DNA of 38,497 bases from JBGTIS01 sp041745535 (GTDB lineage Bacteria > Bacteroidota > Bacteroidia > Cytophagales > Cyclobacteriaceae): the NCBI GenBank assembly GCA_041745535.1, contig JBGTIS010000368.1:1-38497 (forward strand), given 5' to 3'. The position numbers and the translations under genes were made by a program. The notes beneath the pieces are model-generated. The model worked only from the letters and a program-made list of their open reading frames with translations, did no database searches and was not told the DNA's origin. Below are positions 1-9,400 of the stretch, piece by piece (the first letter of the stretch is position 1; every line of letters starts with the position of its first letter).

Positions 1-2
1 CG

Positions 3-206
3 TATGCAAAGAAACGTTTTGCTGCCATTCCTAAAACCAGTACACCGGCACCGGTAGTAGGTGATGAACCTACCGACCATCTGATAGCAAAGGTATACCG
101 CGACCTGTCGGGTAAGGGCGTTACCATGTTTTCTATCAGCGTGCCCGACGACCAGTTTTTGCCCATTGCCAAACTGAACAAAGAAATGGCTAAAAAACTG
201 CTTTAA
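3..206 (+). CDS. C-terminal end of an unidentified protein (partial)
   Basis: An open frame runs from the left edge of the window to a TAA stop at 204-206 and gives the last 67 residues of a protein whose start lies outside. The visible part has a proline/threonine/alanine-rich linker (around residues 9-20) followed by a compact tail ending in KLNKEMAKKLL. I do not recognise the family. The next gene is convergent (ends at 305), so this gene ends its transcription unit here. The assignment as coding rests on the uninterrupted frame and the biased third codon positions. Confidence 0.6.
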   Translation, partial: YAKKRFAAIPKTSTPAPVVGDEPTDHLIAKVYRDLSGKGVTMFSISVPDDQFLPIAKLNKEMAKKLL

Positions 207-262
207 ATTGATCCAAAATAACAACTGTTTCTGAAAAAAATGCTGGCTGTTATCAGAACACC

Positions 263-282
263 ATTTTATTGAATAATAAAAT
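263..282. terminator. AT-rich hairpin between convergent genes
   Basis: ATTTTATT and AATAAAAT form a perfect 8-bp stem with a GAAT loop, placed between the stop of the partial gene (206) and the stop of the convergent FKBP gene (305). The stem is all A/T, so it is weak. A role as a bidirectional terminator is inferred from position only. Confidence 0.35.
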
Positions 283-304
283 ACGATCCTCCTCAGGGGT
301 CTTA

Positions 305-1246
305 TTAGTAAGCGGCGAGCAATTCTACCTCATACAGCACCGGGCTGTATGGTGCTACCTCAGGCTCCAGTTCACCTCTTCTTACCAGATCCTGCCGAAG
401 CTTTTGCGGAATTACCTGTAAACTTTTGCCAAATGCCAGCGCCGAAGGCATTATCAAAATTGCATGCTCGCCTTCCGTCATCTGTTTGATACCTTGTTCC
501 AGGCCTTGCACCAGTCGTCTTTCGCTGAAAAATACATCGATAGGGTTGCCGCCTTCCGTAGTTTCTATCACAGTGCCATCCAGGTATTTTCTGGTAAAAT
601 GAAACCGTATACGGCCGTTACTGTTAGGAATTCTTCCATTTCCCGGTTTGGTGCTTACCACGTACAATCCGTTTGCGTAAGACTCGGCATTGGGATAATT
701 ATCCTGCACAAAATGCTGAACAGCATCAAGTTCAGCTTCATATTCCTGTTGTTCGGTTTTTAGGTCTACTACTTCTACATCCATTACAAAGTTTGAATAA
801 GCGCCAAAGTAGCTTATATTTTCATAATCAAGAAAAGCCTGATGCGAGGGAATGAAAAACCTGAACTTCTCCCCTTTTTTCATCTGGCCAATCTCTACAT
901 TTAGTCCTACCGGAATGAGAGAATTTTCAGTATAGCTGAATTTTACAGGATTCAAGGTATCGTTATATGTCTCGATGGGGTAATCGCCCAGAATAAGCTT
1001 CATGGAATAAAGGATGGAAACCACATGGCCTACCTGCACCTGCGTTCCCTGTGGATTTTCAACCAAAGGCCGAATATATACCCCGGACTCCAGTTTTTCG
1101 GCTGAAATATTTTTTTCAGCCAGATAATCTCTGATGGCCTTATCATCAACTTTCTTCTGGGTATCCAGTTCGCTGTTAACGTCCTCTTCGCAAGCCTGGC
1201 CTATCAGCGAAAGGAAAAGTACACCGAAGTAAAAATATTTTTTCAT
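305..1246 (-). CDS. Lipoprotein with two FKBP-type peptidyl-prolyl isomerase domains
   Basis: A 313-residue protein starting at the ATG at 1246. A further in-frame start lies 24 bases upstream, but this one places a lysine-plus-hydrophobic signal sequence directly at the N-terminus. The signal ends in IGQAC followed by EED, which fits a lipobox of the loose Bacteroidota type, so the mature protein is probably a lipid-anchored envelope protein. Two FKBP-like segments follow, at about residues 60-165 and 195-310. The second keeps the recognisable LVQGLEQGIKQMTEGEHAILIMPS stretch in part (VQGLEQGI, then a GE turn). Such proteins catalyse proline cis-trans isomerisation or act as chaperones on exported proteins. 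The family includes the gliding protein GldI, but I cannot tell whether this is GldI. Monocistronic by layout. Confidence 0.85.
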   Translation of the reverse strand: MKKYFYFGVLFLSLIGQACEEDVNSELDTQKKVDDKAIRDYLAEKNISAEKLESGVYIRPLVENPQGTQVQVGHVVSILYSMKLILGDYPIETYNDTLNPVKFSYTENSLIPVGLNVEIGQMKKGEKFRFFIPSHQAFLDYENISYFGAYSNFVMDVEVVDLKTEQQEYEAELDAVQHFVQDNYPNAESYANGLYVVSTKPGNGRIPNSNGRIRFHFTRKYLDGTVIETTEGGNPIDVFFSERRLVQGLEQGIKQMTEGEHAILIMPSALAFGKSLQVIPQKLRQDLVRRGELEPEVAPYSPVLYEVELLAAY

Positions 1247-1486
1247 AATACGTTTGGTTATCAATATCAACGAAATTTTAGCTTTTCAGGATAAGTTATA
1301 GACACATAAATAAGCGGAAACGTTGGCTACCCATTCAAAAAAATTTAATGCGGCTAAATTGGTATCCGATAAAAGATATTTAAAAAAGAAGGGAGCAATC
1401 GATTAGGCGTTTAACTGCTTAAATTTGACAATTAAAAGCTTTAACCTGTTCATCATTTATTTGCACTTCCGCATTTCCTTTGATAT

Positions 1487-4111
1487 TTACTTGTTACCCT
1501 GCAAAACGCGTTGCAGTTCATGAAGTTTCAGTAATGCCTCGATAGGAGAAATGGTATTTACGTCGGTTTGTTCCAACAGTTCTTTTACTTTGGCAAATTT
1601 GGGGTCGGCCTCAAACAGATTGAGCTGGAAATTGTTTTTGGGTACATCCTGCAGCTTATCATGGGCTTTTTCATTGATCTTATCTTTCTCCAGGTGACGC
1701 AGAATTTCGTTGGCTCTTTTCACCACCTGCAGGGGCATGCCGGCCATTTGTGCCACATGAATACCAAAACTATGTTCGCTGCCGCCTTCCTTTAATTTTC
1801 GTAGGAAAAGCACATTGTTATCGATTTCCTTTACCGTCACATTAAAATTTTTAACCCGCTCAAAATCATTGGCCAATTGATTCAATTCATGATAGTGGGT
1901 GGCAAACAGGGTTTTGGCGCGAAAACGGGCATGGTGGTGCAGGTATTCCACAATAGACCAGGCAATAGAAATACCATCGTAGGTGCTGGTACCCCTCCCG
2001 ATCTCATCCATCAGTATCAGGCTTTGGTTACTCAGGTTATTAAGAATGCTGGCGGTTTCTATCATTTCAACCATAAAGGTAGATTCGCCTTTGGCCAGGT
2101 TATCAGAAGCGCCCACGCGGGTAAACACTTTGTCAATAATGCCAATTTCAGCTTTGGAAGCTGGTACATAGGAGCCCATCTGGGCCATTAGCACAATCAG
2201 GGCGGTTTGCCGCAGCAAGGCTGATTTTCCAGCCATGTTCGGGCCAGTAATCACCATAATCTGCTGTTGCTCGTTATCCAGAAAAATATCGTTGGGCACA
2301 TACGATTCGCTGGGCGGAAGCTGCTTTTCAATTACCGGGTGCCGTCCTGCTTCTATTTTAATCACTTCATTCGTCTGAATGTCCGGTTTTACATAGCGGT
2401 TTTCGCGGGCAATCAGGGCAAATGAGGCCAGGCTGTCTATTACGGAAAGTACACGGGCATTTTGCTGTATCTGGGTTACAAATTCAGTGGCAGTCATGAT
2501 AAGTTTTGAAAAAAGCCGGTATTCTATTTCATAAATTTTTTCTTCGGCATTCAGAATTTTGTCTTCATATTCTTTTAGCTCTTCGGTAATATACCGTTCG
2601 GCATTCACCAAAGTTTGTTTCCTGATCCAGGTATCGGGCACCTTTTTTTTATGAGCATGGGTTACTTCCAGGTAATAGCCAAATACCTTGTTATAGGAAA
2701 TGCGCAATGAGGTGATGCCCGTAGCTTTAATCTCTCTTTCCCTGATTTTTTCCAGTATATCTTTCCCGGAAAAAGCAATAGCCCGCAATTCATCCAGTTT
2801 GGCATCTACGCCATCTTTAATGATACCCCCCTGATTGCTGAGTACCGGTGGTTCATCTTTCAGCTCTTTCTCAATTTTTTCGAGCAGAAATTCACAGGGA
2901 TGTAATTGTCCGGAAAGCTTTTTAAGCTGCGGGATATCGATTTCTGCCAGCAGTTTTTTTACGGGCAGCGTATTTTTCATCGCTTTTTTTAGCTGTGTCA
3001 TTTCCCGCGGGTTAATCCGCCCCACCGCTACTTTAGAAATCAGCCTTTCCAGATCACCAATTTGCTTCAGGTTATGCGTAACCTGCTGGTGCAGTTCTTC
3101 ATGCTCTAAAAACACTTCTACCGTTTGTAACCGGTCTTCGATAAGGGATTTTGCCTTTAAGGGTAGCACAATCCACTTTTTCAGTAGCCTCGCGCCCATG
3201 GGGGTTACGGTGCGGTCGAGGATGTCAATAAGGGGCACCCCGCCATCGTGTTGCGGGCAGATCAGTTCCAGGTTGCGGATGGTAAATTTATCCAGCCACA
3301 CATACCGTTCTTCTTCGATGCGTGCGATAGAAGCAATATGGCTGATATCATTGTGTTCAGTTTCTTCCAGGTAATACAAAACCGCGCCGGCGGCAATAAT
3401 GCCTTCCGGCATTTTATCGATGCCAAAACCTTTTAAGGTTTGCGTACCAAAATGTTTGGTAAGTTTTTCACAGGCATAATCGTAGGCATACACCCATTCT
3501 TCCAGGCGGTAGGTATTCCAGTTGTCTTTAAACCTTTCCTCAAAGGTGTTTTTACAGGGTTTGCTGTAGATAATTTCGGAAGGGCTAAAGCTTTGCAGCA
3601 GCTTATCAATATATTCCAGACTTCCTGAAGAGGCTAAAAACTCACCGGTGGATACATCCAGCAGGGCAATGCCGATCTGGTGTTTGGAGAAGTGTAGCGA
3701 AGCCAGATAATTGTTATGCTTTTTATCCAGCACATTGTCGTTGAAAGACAAGCCCGGTGTTACCAGTTCGGTTACACCTCTTTTTACAATGCCTTTGGCG
3801 TATTTCGGATCTTCGAGCTGATCGCAGATGGCCACCCGGTAACCGGCCCGTACCAGCTTGGTAAGGTAATTATCCAGCGCATGGTGGGGAAAGCCGGCCA
3901 GTTCTACCTCTGAGGCTGACCCATTGGAACGTTTGGTAAGCACAATATCCAGCACTTTGCTGGTAGTAATGGCATCTTCCCCGAAGGTTTCGTAAAAATC
4001 GCCTACCCGAAAAAGCAGCAGGGCACCCGGATATTTGGTTTTCACGGCATAATATTGCCGCATCAGGGGTGTTTGCTTCTCTTCTTTGGTTTTTTTACCA
4101 ATCTTTACCAT
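1487..4111 (-). CDS. mutS: DNA mismatch repair protein MutS
   Basis: At 874 residues this is normal full length for MutS, the mismatch-recognition ATPase that recruits MutL. The mismatch-reading Phe-x-Glu motif is visible as GDFYETF (F39, E41). The connector, lever and clamp regions follow. The C-terminal ABC-type ATPase carries the Walker A loop GPNMAGKS near residue 622, with a Walker B/signature region around ILMDEIGRGTSTYDG and the H-loop segment TLFATHYHEL. The Walker A has Ala where Escherichia coli has Gly, which is common in this phylum. The gene stands alone: a 215-base gap separates it from the FKBP gene and about 180 bases from the divergent methyltransferase. Several long antisense open frames lie inside it and are only codon-bias shadows. 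Confidence 0.97.
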   Translation of the reverse strand: MVKIGKKTKEEKQTPLMRQYYAVKTKYPGALLLFRVGDFYETFGEDAITTSKVLDIVLTKRSNGSASEVELAGFPHHALDNYLTKLVRAGYRVAICDQLEDPKYAKGIVKRGVTELVTPGLSFNDNVLDKKHNNYLASLHFSKHQIGIALLDVSTGEFLASSGSLEYIDKLLQSFSPSEIIYSKPCKNTFEERFKDNWNTYRLEEWVYAYDYACEKLTKHFGTQTLKGFGIDKMPEGIIAAGAVLYYLEETEHNDISHIASIARIEEERYVWLDKFTIRNLELICPQHDGGVPLIDILDRTVTPMGARLLKKWIVLPLKAKSLIEDRLQTVEVFLEHEELHQQVTHNLKQIGDLERLISKVAVGRINPREMTQLKKAMKNTLPVKKLLAEIDIPQLKKLSGQLHPCEFLLEKIEKELKDEPPVLSNQGGIIKDGVDAKLDELRAIAFSGKDILEKIREREIKATGITSLRISYNKVFGYYLEVTHAHKKKVPDTWIRKQTLVNAERYITEELKEYEDKILNAEEKIYEIEYRLFSKLIMTATEFVTQIQQNARVLSVIDSLASFALIARENRYVKPDIQTNEVIKIEAGRHPVIEKQLPPSESYVPNDIFLDNEQQQIMVITGPNMAGKSALLRQTALIVLMAQMGSYVPASKAEIGIIDKVFTRVGASDNLAKGESTFMVEMIETASILNNLSNQSLILMDEIGRGTSTYDGISIAWSIVEYLHHHARFRAKTLFATHYHELNQLANDFERVKNFNVTVKEIDNNVLFLRKLKEGGSEHSFGIHVAQMAGMPLQVVKRANEILRHLEKDKINEKAHDKLQDVPKNNFQLNLFEADPKFAKVKELLEQTDVNTISPIEALLKLHELQRVLQGNK

Positions 4112-4291
4112 ACGAAACCAGTGAATATTTTTTCAGGGAAACCACAAAAATAACAATAAGATCAGGCGAAGGCAAAGCAGAAGGAAAGTGTTTTTAAATT
4201 CTTTTGTTTTGTACGGTTTCTACCTGCAGGTGCTAAACAATTTACAGGCTTCGGCTATTAAACAATAAGAAGCTGTTAATGAGAAAACGCG

Positions 4292-4822
4292 ATGAAAAAA
4301 ATTAAAAATGAAGAGTTAAACCGCCTTACGGTAGAAGAATTCAGAAAAAAGAAAAAATATCCTATTGTAATGGTGCTGGACGACATCCGGAGCATGCACA
4401 ATGTAGGTTCTGCTTTTCGCACAGCCGATGCGTTTCTTATCGAGAAAATATATTTGTGTGGCATTACGGGCAAGCCCCCTCATCGCGAAATCAATAAAAC
4501 AGCGCTGGGCGCTACCGATTCGGTACGCTGGGAATATGTTGAAGATATTAAGAACCTGGTGGAAACGCTGCGAAAAAAAGGCTATAGAATTATTTGCATA
4601 GAGCAAACTGACGAGAGCATTCCTTTACAGGATTTTATGCCGTATAGGAATGAAAAATACTGTCTGATTTTTGGCAACGAAGTATTTGGCATCAGCGACT
4701 GGGTAGTAGCACATGCCGATACCTGCCTTGAAATTCCCCAGGAAGGTACCAAGCATTCGCTCAATGTATCGGTAAGCATTGGCATTGTACTCTGGGATTT
4801 TTTTGAGACGTTAAGTTCGTAG
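4292..4822 (+). CDS. TrmH/SpoU-family RNA 2'-O-methyltransferase
   Basis: This 176-residue protein contains the three conserved SPOUT motifs: NVGSAFRTADA near residue 37 (motif 1), LIFGNEVFGIS near residue 127 (motif 2) and the knot-forming IPQEGTKHSLNVSVSIGI near residue 148 (motif 3). These bind S-adenosylmethionine and methylate a ribose 2'-hydroxyl in tRNA or rRNA. The protein lacks an N-terminal substrate-recognition domain, so it is a minimal form resembling TrmH-like tRNA enzymes. The exact target nucleotide cannot be read from sequence. It is divergent from mutS and co-oriented with the Nudix and MATE genes downstream, though a 133-base gap with a hairpin separates it from the Nudix gene. 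Confidence 0.9.
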   Translation: MKKIKNEELNRLTVEEFRKKKKYPIVMVLDDIRSMHNVGSAFRTADAFLIEKIYLCGITGKPPHREINKTALGATDSVRWEYVEDIKNLVETLRKKGYRIICIEQTDESIPLQDFMPYRNEKYCLIFGNEVFGISDWVVAHADTCLEIPQEGTKHSLNVSVSIGIVLWDFFETLSS

Positions 4823-4885
4823 GTGGTTTTTGATAGACTGGTGTAATTTTAGCCTGTTTGAATTTTAATTCGCTATTCGTTCATT

Positions 4886-4929
4886 GTTATTTGTTAATAG
4901 TTATTTGGGGAGAACTATTAACAAATAAC
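4886..4929. repeat. Perfect 17-bp inverted repeat (cruciform-capable)
   Basis: GTTATTTGTTAATAGTT (4886-4902) is the exact reverse complement of AACTATTAACAAATAAC (4913-4929), with a 10-base loop (ATTTGGGGAG). The similarity extends imperfectly outward through TAACGAATAAC-like repeats on both sides. It ends 26 bases before the Nudix start codon, so it would lie in the leader of that gene or act as a terminator for the methyltransferase. There is no T tract after it. Confidence 0.7.
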
Positions 4930-4955
4930 GAATAACTTATAACAAGCAACGAATC

Positions 4956-5501
4956 ATGAACAACGAAAAAAACTGGCAACAGGTCAGCAGTAAAAAGATA
5001 TATGAAAATCCCTGGATTTTGGTAGAAGAAGATCAGGTAATTAATCCGAAGGGTGGACGGAATTTGTATGGCAAAGTACATTTTAAAAACAAAGCCATTG
5101 GCATTATTCCAGTAGACGCGCGAATGAATACCTGGCTGGTGGGGCAACACCGCTATCCACTGAACGAATATTCGTGGGAAATTCCCATGGGTGGCGGCCC
5201 TGTTGGCATGGATGTGCTGGAATCGGCCCAACGGGAGCTGAAGGAAGAAACGGGCCTGACTGCGGTAAAGTGGACGAATATTATGCGGATTCATACTTCC
5301 AACTCTGTTACTGATGAGGAGGGATTTATTTTTCTGGCGGAAGATTTAACTCAGGGTGAAACCGAGTTTGATGAAACGGAAGACCTGGAAATCTGGAAAC
5401 TCCCCCTTTCGGAAGCTATTACCATGGTAATGACAGGAGAAATTACCGATGGCATCAGTGTAGCCGGATTGTTAAAAGCTGCCCGGATTTTTAATGTTTA
5501 A
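4956..5501 (+). CDS. Nudix hydrolase, ADP-ribose pyrophosphatase-like
   Basis: A 181-residue Nudix protein. The Nudix box starts at GGGPVG and ends REL-x-EE-x-GL, so the metal-binding glutamates of the REUxEE core are intact. The Glu normally found seven residues into the box is Met here. The preceding EIPMGGG strand resembles the ADP-ribose/nucleoside-diphosphate-sugar pyrophosphatase branch rather than MutT. The likely reaction is hydrolysis of a nucleoside diphosphate linked to a sugar or other moiety, in the cytosol. It follows the methyltransferase and precedes the MATE gene by 78 bases on the same strand. The substrate is not determinable. Confidence 0.85.
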   Translation: MNNEKNWQQVSSKKIYENPWILVEEDQVINPKGGRNLYGKVHFKNKAIGIIPVDARMNTWLVGQHRYPLNEYSWEIPMGGGPVGMDVLESAQRELKEETGLTAVKWTNIMRIHTSNSVTDEEGFIFLAEDLTQGETEFDETEDLEIWKLPLSEAITMVMTGEITDGISVAGLLKAARIFNV

Positions 5502-5579
5502 TCTGTTCTTTCGGCTGATTTTTTCTTGATTTCCAGAAACTAATCCTCTCCTTTGCCGTTTCGATTTTGAAAATCAATC

Positions 5580-6947
5580 ATGACAGCTGAGCCGTATCGT
5601 ATCCATATTAAAAAAACTTTCCTGATTGCCTACCCGGTAATGCTGAGCCATTTCGGGCAAATTCTGGTGGGCGTCGCCGATAGTGTAATGGTAGGCCAGT
5701 TAGGCACCGTACCCCTGGCCGCGGTTTCGCTGGCTAATAGTATTTTTGTGCTGATTCTGATGTTTGGTATTGGCATTTCACTGGCCATGACACCGCTGGT
5801 AGCAGCTGCCGCCGGCGAACACAATCGCCCTCGATACGGCATTATCTTTAAAAATAGTTTTGTAGTTAATATTTGCGCGGGTATCCTGCTGAGCCTATTG
5901 ATCATTTCTGTTACGCCATTGCTGTATCATCTGAATCAGCCGGAACAGGTAGTAGATCTGGCCATTCCTTATCTGCTGATTATTGTGTTTTCGCTGCTGC
6001 CTTTTATGTTTTTCCAAACGTTCAAGCAATACGCTGAAGGACTTTCCTTTACCAGAAATGCCATGTTCATCACCTTATCAGCCAATCTGCTGAACATCAT
6101 ACTCAATTACCTGCTCATTCATGGCAAAGCCGGATTTCCTGAATTAGGGTTGAACGGAGCAGGATGGGCTACCTTTATTTCCCGGGTGTTGATGGCCATT
6201 GCCATGGCGGTGTATGTATACCGGTCGCCCTGGTTTATGAAGCAGTATGTTACCATACGCAACTTAAGCAGACCCATGATTAGTAAATTACTGCATATTG
6301 GTATTCCCACCGGCATGCAGTATGTATTTGAGGTAGGGGCGTTCAGTGTGGCGGCCATTATGATGGGCTGGATTAGCGCACAGGCGTTGGCGGCGCATCA
6401 GATTGCCATTAACCTGGCAGCCATTAGTTATATGCTGGCAGCCGGTATTGGGGCAGCGGCTACAGTACGGGTGGGCAATGAACTGGGCAAAAGGGATATT
6501 TTCAATATGCGTCGGGCAGGTTTTTCGGCCTTGCTCATGAGTGTGGCACTGATGTCCTGTTCGGCTCTTATTTTTATCGTTGGAAGGTACTTTCTGCCCA
6601 GCCTGTACATCGATGAAACCAGTGTAATAGATTTAGCGGCATCGTTGCTGGTGATTGCCGCCTTTTTCCAGCTTTCTGATGGTTTGCAGGTTACCGGACT
6701 GGGCTCGCTGCGGGGCATGGCCGACGTAAAAATTCCAACTATTATTACGTTGTTCGCTTACTGGGTGGTAGGCTTGCCGGTGGGATACTGGTTAGGCTTT
6801 GGATTAAACTTTGGGCCACAGGGAGTTTGGTATGGATTGCTGATCGGCTTGTCTATGGCTGCTGTTTTGCTCGCTTTCCGATTTAACAGCATCAGTCTCA
6901 GATTAAGAAAGAAGAAAATGGAGGTTAAAGAAACGCTTACTCATTAG
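5580..6947 (+). CDS. MATE-family multidrug/cation efflux transporter
   Basis: A 455-residue, very hydrophobic protein with about twelve membrane segments in two homologous halves, the usual MATE size. The N-terminal stretch (PVMLSHFGQILVGVADSVMVGQLG) and the matching segment after residue 240 (GIPTGMQYVFEVGAFSVAAIMMGWI) are typical of NorM/MATE proteins, which export cationic drugs or metabolites in exchange for Na+ or H+ across the inner membrane. It ends with a short basic cytosolic tail. The gene is convergent with the sulfotransferase at 6965, with only 17 bases between stops. The natural substrate is unknown. Confidence 0.93.
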   Translation: MTAEPYRIHIKKTFLIAYPVMLSHFGQILVGVADSVMVGQLGTVPLAAVSLANSIFVLILMFGIGISLAMTPLVAAAAGEHNRPRYGIIFKNSFVVNICAGILLSLLIISVTPLLYHLNQPEQVVDLAIPYLLIIVFSLLPFMFFQTFKQYAEGLSFTRNAMFITLSANLLNIILNYLLIHGKAGFPELGLNGAGWATFISRVLMAIAMAVYVYRSPWFMKQYVTIRNLSRPMISKLLHIGIPTGMQYVFEVGAFSVAAIMMGWISAQALAAHQIAINLAAISYMLAAGIGAAATVRVGNELGKRDIFNMRRAGFSALLMSVALMSCSALIFIVGRYFLPSLYIDETSVIDLAASLLVIAAFFQLSDGLQVTGLGSLRGMADVKIPTIITLFAYWVVGLPVGYWLGFGLNFGPQGVWYGLLIGLSMAAVLLAFRFNSISLRLRKKKMEVKETLTH

Positions 6948-6964
6948 TTATTATCATGTAGCTT

Positions 6965-7816
6965 TCAGCACGCATAGCCATTGGCTATCAATTCTGGCCG
7001 TATAATATTTTCAATAGTCGCTAACTGATCCTTGTTTATCGCTTTCCATTTACTGTGATTGCCCTTCATTACTCTTTTTTTGGCTTCGTCCATCATGAAT
7101 TTCTCCGGAGTTAACTGGCAAAAATCAAGAATTCTGATAATCTCTTCTTCTAAGTTATCTACCAGATATTCATAGCGGAGTTGGTATACCTGTTCATCAG
7201 GTATAGCAGTAAAACCTTCCCGTGTGGCCTTTACAGATTCCTGCCACTGTATAGCACATGTTTCCAGTACAGAGTGTGTATCTCTTATCTTTTTAATACC
7301 TTCGAAACGTGGACCCCAGATCATGCCCGTATCAGAGTATAAACTTCTTAGAAGCACGTTTTTCGCGAATTCAAAGGAATAAAAGGGAAGGTCTATCCAG
7401 GGAATTTCTAAGGATGAAGCCCTGCGACTTAAGGCGTTTTTACTTGGTTTACCCTTCCATAAACGTTCGGCAGATAACGCGACGTCTCTGCCATCTCTGA
7501 CAATATTAATGAATAGGGCTTCATGAAGTACTTTGTATACAAAAGGCAACCTAAAGCAATTACTGGGTGTTTTCTCTAAAAATCGCTCTTTCTGTTGTTT
7601 CCGCACATATTTCGAGAACTCGTTCCGGATGTATTTCTTTATACCCGGTGTGGCTTCACTGGCTAACCTGATATCATTGTTGGCCAAAGGTTTGCGGTAT
7701 TTCCAAATATACTTTGGCTCTTCCCAATAAGCTGTTTTTGAGTGTAAGCCTAAGATCCCTCCTAAAAATGAAGTACCCGAACGTGCGGATCCGATTAGTA
7801 TAATTGGTTTATGCAT
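6965..7816 (-). CDS. Sulfotransferase family protein
   Basis: A 283-residue cytosolic protein beginning with a P-loop-like 5'-phosphosulfate-binding motif, GSARSGTSFLG (residues 9-19). A second conserved element, NIVRDGRDVALSAERLW (near residue 105), matches the 3'-phosphate-binding region of PAPS-dependent sulfotransferases. The expected reaction is transfer of sulfate from PAPS to a hydroxyl or amino group, often of a polysaccharide or lipid. It lies 33 bases downstream of a GT4 glycosyltransferase on the same strand, so a role in decorating a surface glycan is likely but inferred. Confidence 0.85.
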   Translation of the reverse strand: MHKPIILIGSARSGTSFLGGILGLHSKTAYWEEPKYIWKYRKPLANNDIRLASEATPGIKKYIRNEFSKYVRKQQKERFLEKTPSNCFRLPFVYKVLHEALFINIVRDGRDVALSAERLWKGKPSKNALSRRASSLEIPWIDLPFYSFEFAKNVLLRSLYSDTGMIWGPRFEGIKKIRDTHSVLETCAIQWQESVKATREGFTAIPDEQVYQLRYEYLVDNLEEEIIRILDFCQLTPEKFMMDEAKKRVMKGNHSKWKAINKDQLATIENIIRPELIANGYAC

Positions 7817-7849
7817 AGTGATTTTAATTTATCAGGTAATCTGAAATAA

Positions 7850-8992
7850 TTATGCTTCATCAATAAAATCAGGTTTTGTTTTTTTTCCTGTAATCCATTG
7901 ATACACCGCTTCCAGTTGTTCAGAAGCTTTTATCCACGAAAAATTTTCCTCTACCAGTTTTCTGCCATTGTACCCGATTTGCGCGATTTTTTTGCTTTCC
8001 AGGGAAAATAAGTCTGCCAGCGAATTTTTAAGGCTATTCACTTCGGGCTGAATTTTAATGGCAGCCTCACGCTGATACCCGATTTCGAGGTTGCATGCTG
8101 ATGTGATTAAAACAGGCAGCTGATAGGACCATGCTTCCAGTACAGCCATGGGCATTCCTTCACTGTAAGACGGAAGGATAAAAGCATCAGCTTGCCTGAA
8201 AACAGCGTCCTTTTCCAGACCGAATTTTGGCCCCAGAAAATGAATAGTAGGGACGTTACTGATCTGTTCCTGCAACTGTGCGATATCTTTTTCAGCACCC
8301 CAGCCAACGATATCCAGGTCCCAGCCAGTATCCTCCTTGTGGTTGGCTGTATTCCATGCTTCAATCAGCGCTTCTGAACCCTTTTTAGGATGTATTCTGC
8401 CCAGGTATAGAAGTTTTTTTCTGTTATTACCGCTTTTGTTAACCTCATTTATAACAGGCAAGTCAACGCCATTTGGAATAATGGCTACCGGATTGGTCAG
8501 ACCATAATTTCTGATAGCTTTTAACTCTTTCAAAGAATTGGCGATGATACACGAAGCCTTTTTCAGATTTTCTTTTTCGTACAAAAAACCAGCAATCACC
8601 TTTTTCCATTTGGAATTGTTTAAAGCCCAGGGGTCTAACATGCCATTTACTGTAATTACATAAGGCTTTTTGGTAGAATCATGCCATTGCCTGGTAATCA
8701 CCGAAGGATACATCCACAAGCTATTAATATGCAGCACATCGGGATTGGTTTCCCGTACCCAGCGAAGCATTTCAGGGGCATAACCAAAGGCGCGAGGCCC
8801 TGTTACCTGAAAAACTTTGGGTTGTATGGGTAGCCAGTCATGTATATCTTCTTCGGCGTACTCATCTTTTAAGCCAAGCACATGAATGGTATGCTTGTTC
8901 TGTTGGGCCAACTGTCGCGCTAATCTTCTTTCTATTTCGGTAACGCCTCCACCGTTGCGTGAGATTGTATTGGAAAGAAAAGTAACTATCAT
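7850..8992 (-). CDS. GT4-family glycosyltransferase
   Basis: A 380-residue GT-B fold enzyme. The N-terminal half has the glycine-rich acceptor-side loop (SRNGGGVTEIERRLA, residues 11-25). The C-terminal half has LLYLGRIHPKKG (start of the nucleotide-sugar domain) and the E-x7-E signature SEGMPMAVLEAW, both diagnostic of family GT4. It transfers a sugar from a nucleotide donor to a glycan or lipid-linked acceptor with retention of configuration. It is followed by the sulfotransferase and preceded, 31 bases upstream, by a second truncated GT4 gene, so the three were probably one glycan-assembly operon. Confidence 0.92.
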   Translation of the reverse strand: MIVTFLSNTISRNGGGVTEIERRLARQLAQQNKHTIHVLGLKDEYAEEDIHDWLPIQPKVFQVTGPRAFGYAPEMLRWVRETNPDVLHINSLWMYPSVITRQWHDSTKKPYVITVNGMLDPWALNNSKWKKVIAGFLYEKENLKKASCIIANSLKELKAIRNYGLTNPVAIIPNGVDLPVINEVNKSGNNRKKLLYLGRIHPKKGSEALIEAWNTANHKEDTGWDLDIVGWGAEKDIAQLQEQISNVPTIHFLGPKFGLEKDAVFRQADAFILPSYSEGMPMAVLEAWSYQLPVLITSACNLEIGYQREAAIKIQPEVNSLKNSLADLFSLESKKIAQIGYNGRKLVEENFSWIKASEQLEAVYQWITGKKTKPDFIDEA

Positions 8993-9023
8993 AAAAATAT
9001 TTTTTCGTTATAATGGTTTGTGG

Positions 9024-9400
9024 TTATATCCTGACCAGCAGCCGGATGAAAAATTGCCCCATCAGTTTATCTTTTAAATTAATAGCGGGTTTGGCTGCCT
9101 TTATTGAATTTATCAGCTTCACCACCCCTTCCCGAAAGGCATCTGGCGAATAAGCTTTTATAATTTTTATACTTTGATTACCCATTTTTTGGGCCTGGTT
9201 ACTTTCATTAAGCGCGAGCATATAATCGGTCAGTTCAGCCACATCGTAAGGATCAAAGGCATAACCATTGTATCCATGTTTCACCAGGTCTTCTGTACAT
9301 CCGCAATTTTTAGATACAATAACTGGTAAGCCAGATGCCATGGCTTCATTAATTACCAAACCCCATTGTTCTGAGGTACTGGCATGAACAAATGCTATTT
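9024..9400 (-). pseudogene. C-terminal fragment of a second GT4 glycosyltransferase
   Basis: The reading frame continues upstream past the first possible start (a TTG at 9359) and reads AFVHASTSEQWGLVINEAMASG, a textbook GT4 donor-site segment with the E-x7-E pattern. About 120 residues remain where a GT4 enzyme has about 370-400, so the entire acceptor domain and part of the donor domain are missing. Homology stops near 9395-9400, where sequence belonging to the divergent membrane-protein fragment begins. The fragment keeps its natural C-terminus. It has no proper start codon and is very unlikely to be active. Confidence 0.8.

Noticed and set aside
2835..3374. Long antisense open frame inside mutS
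   Set aside because: It lies entirely opposite a complete, well-motifed gene and its translation is low-complexity (Ser/Cys-rich), typical of a codon-bias shadow.
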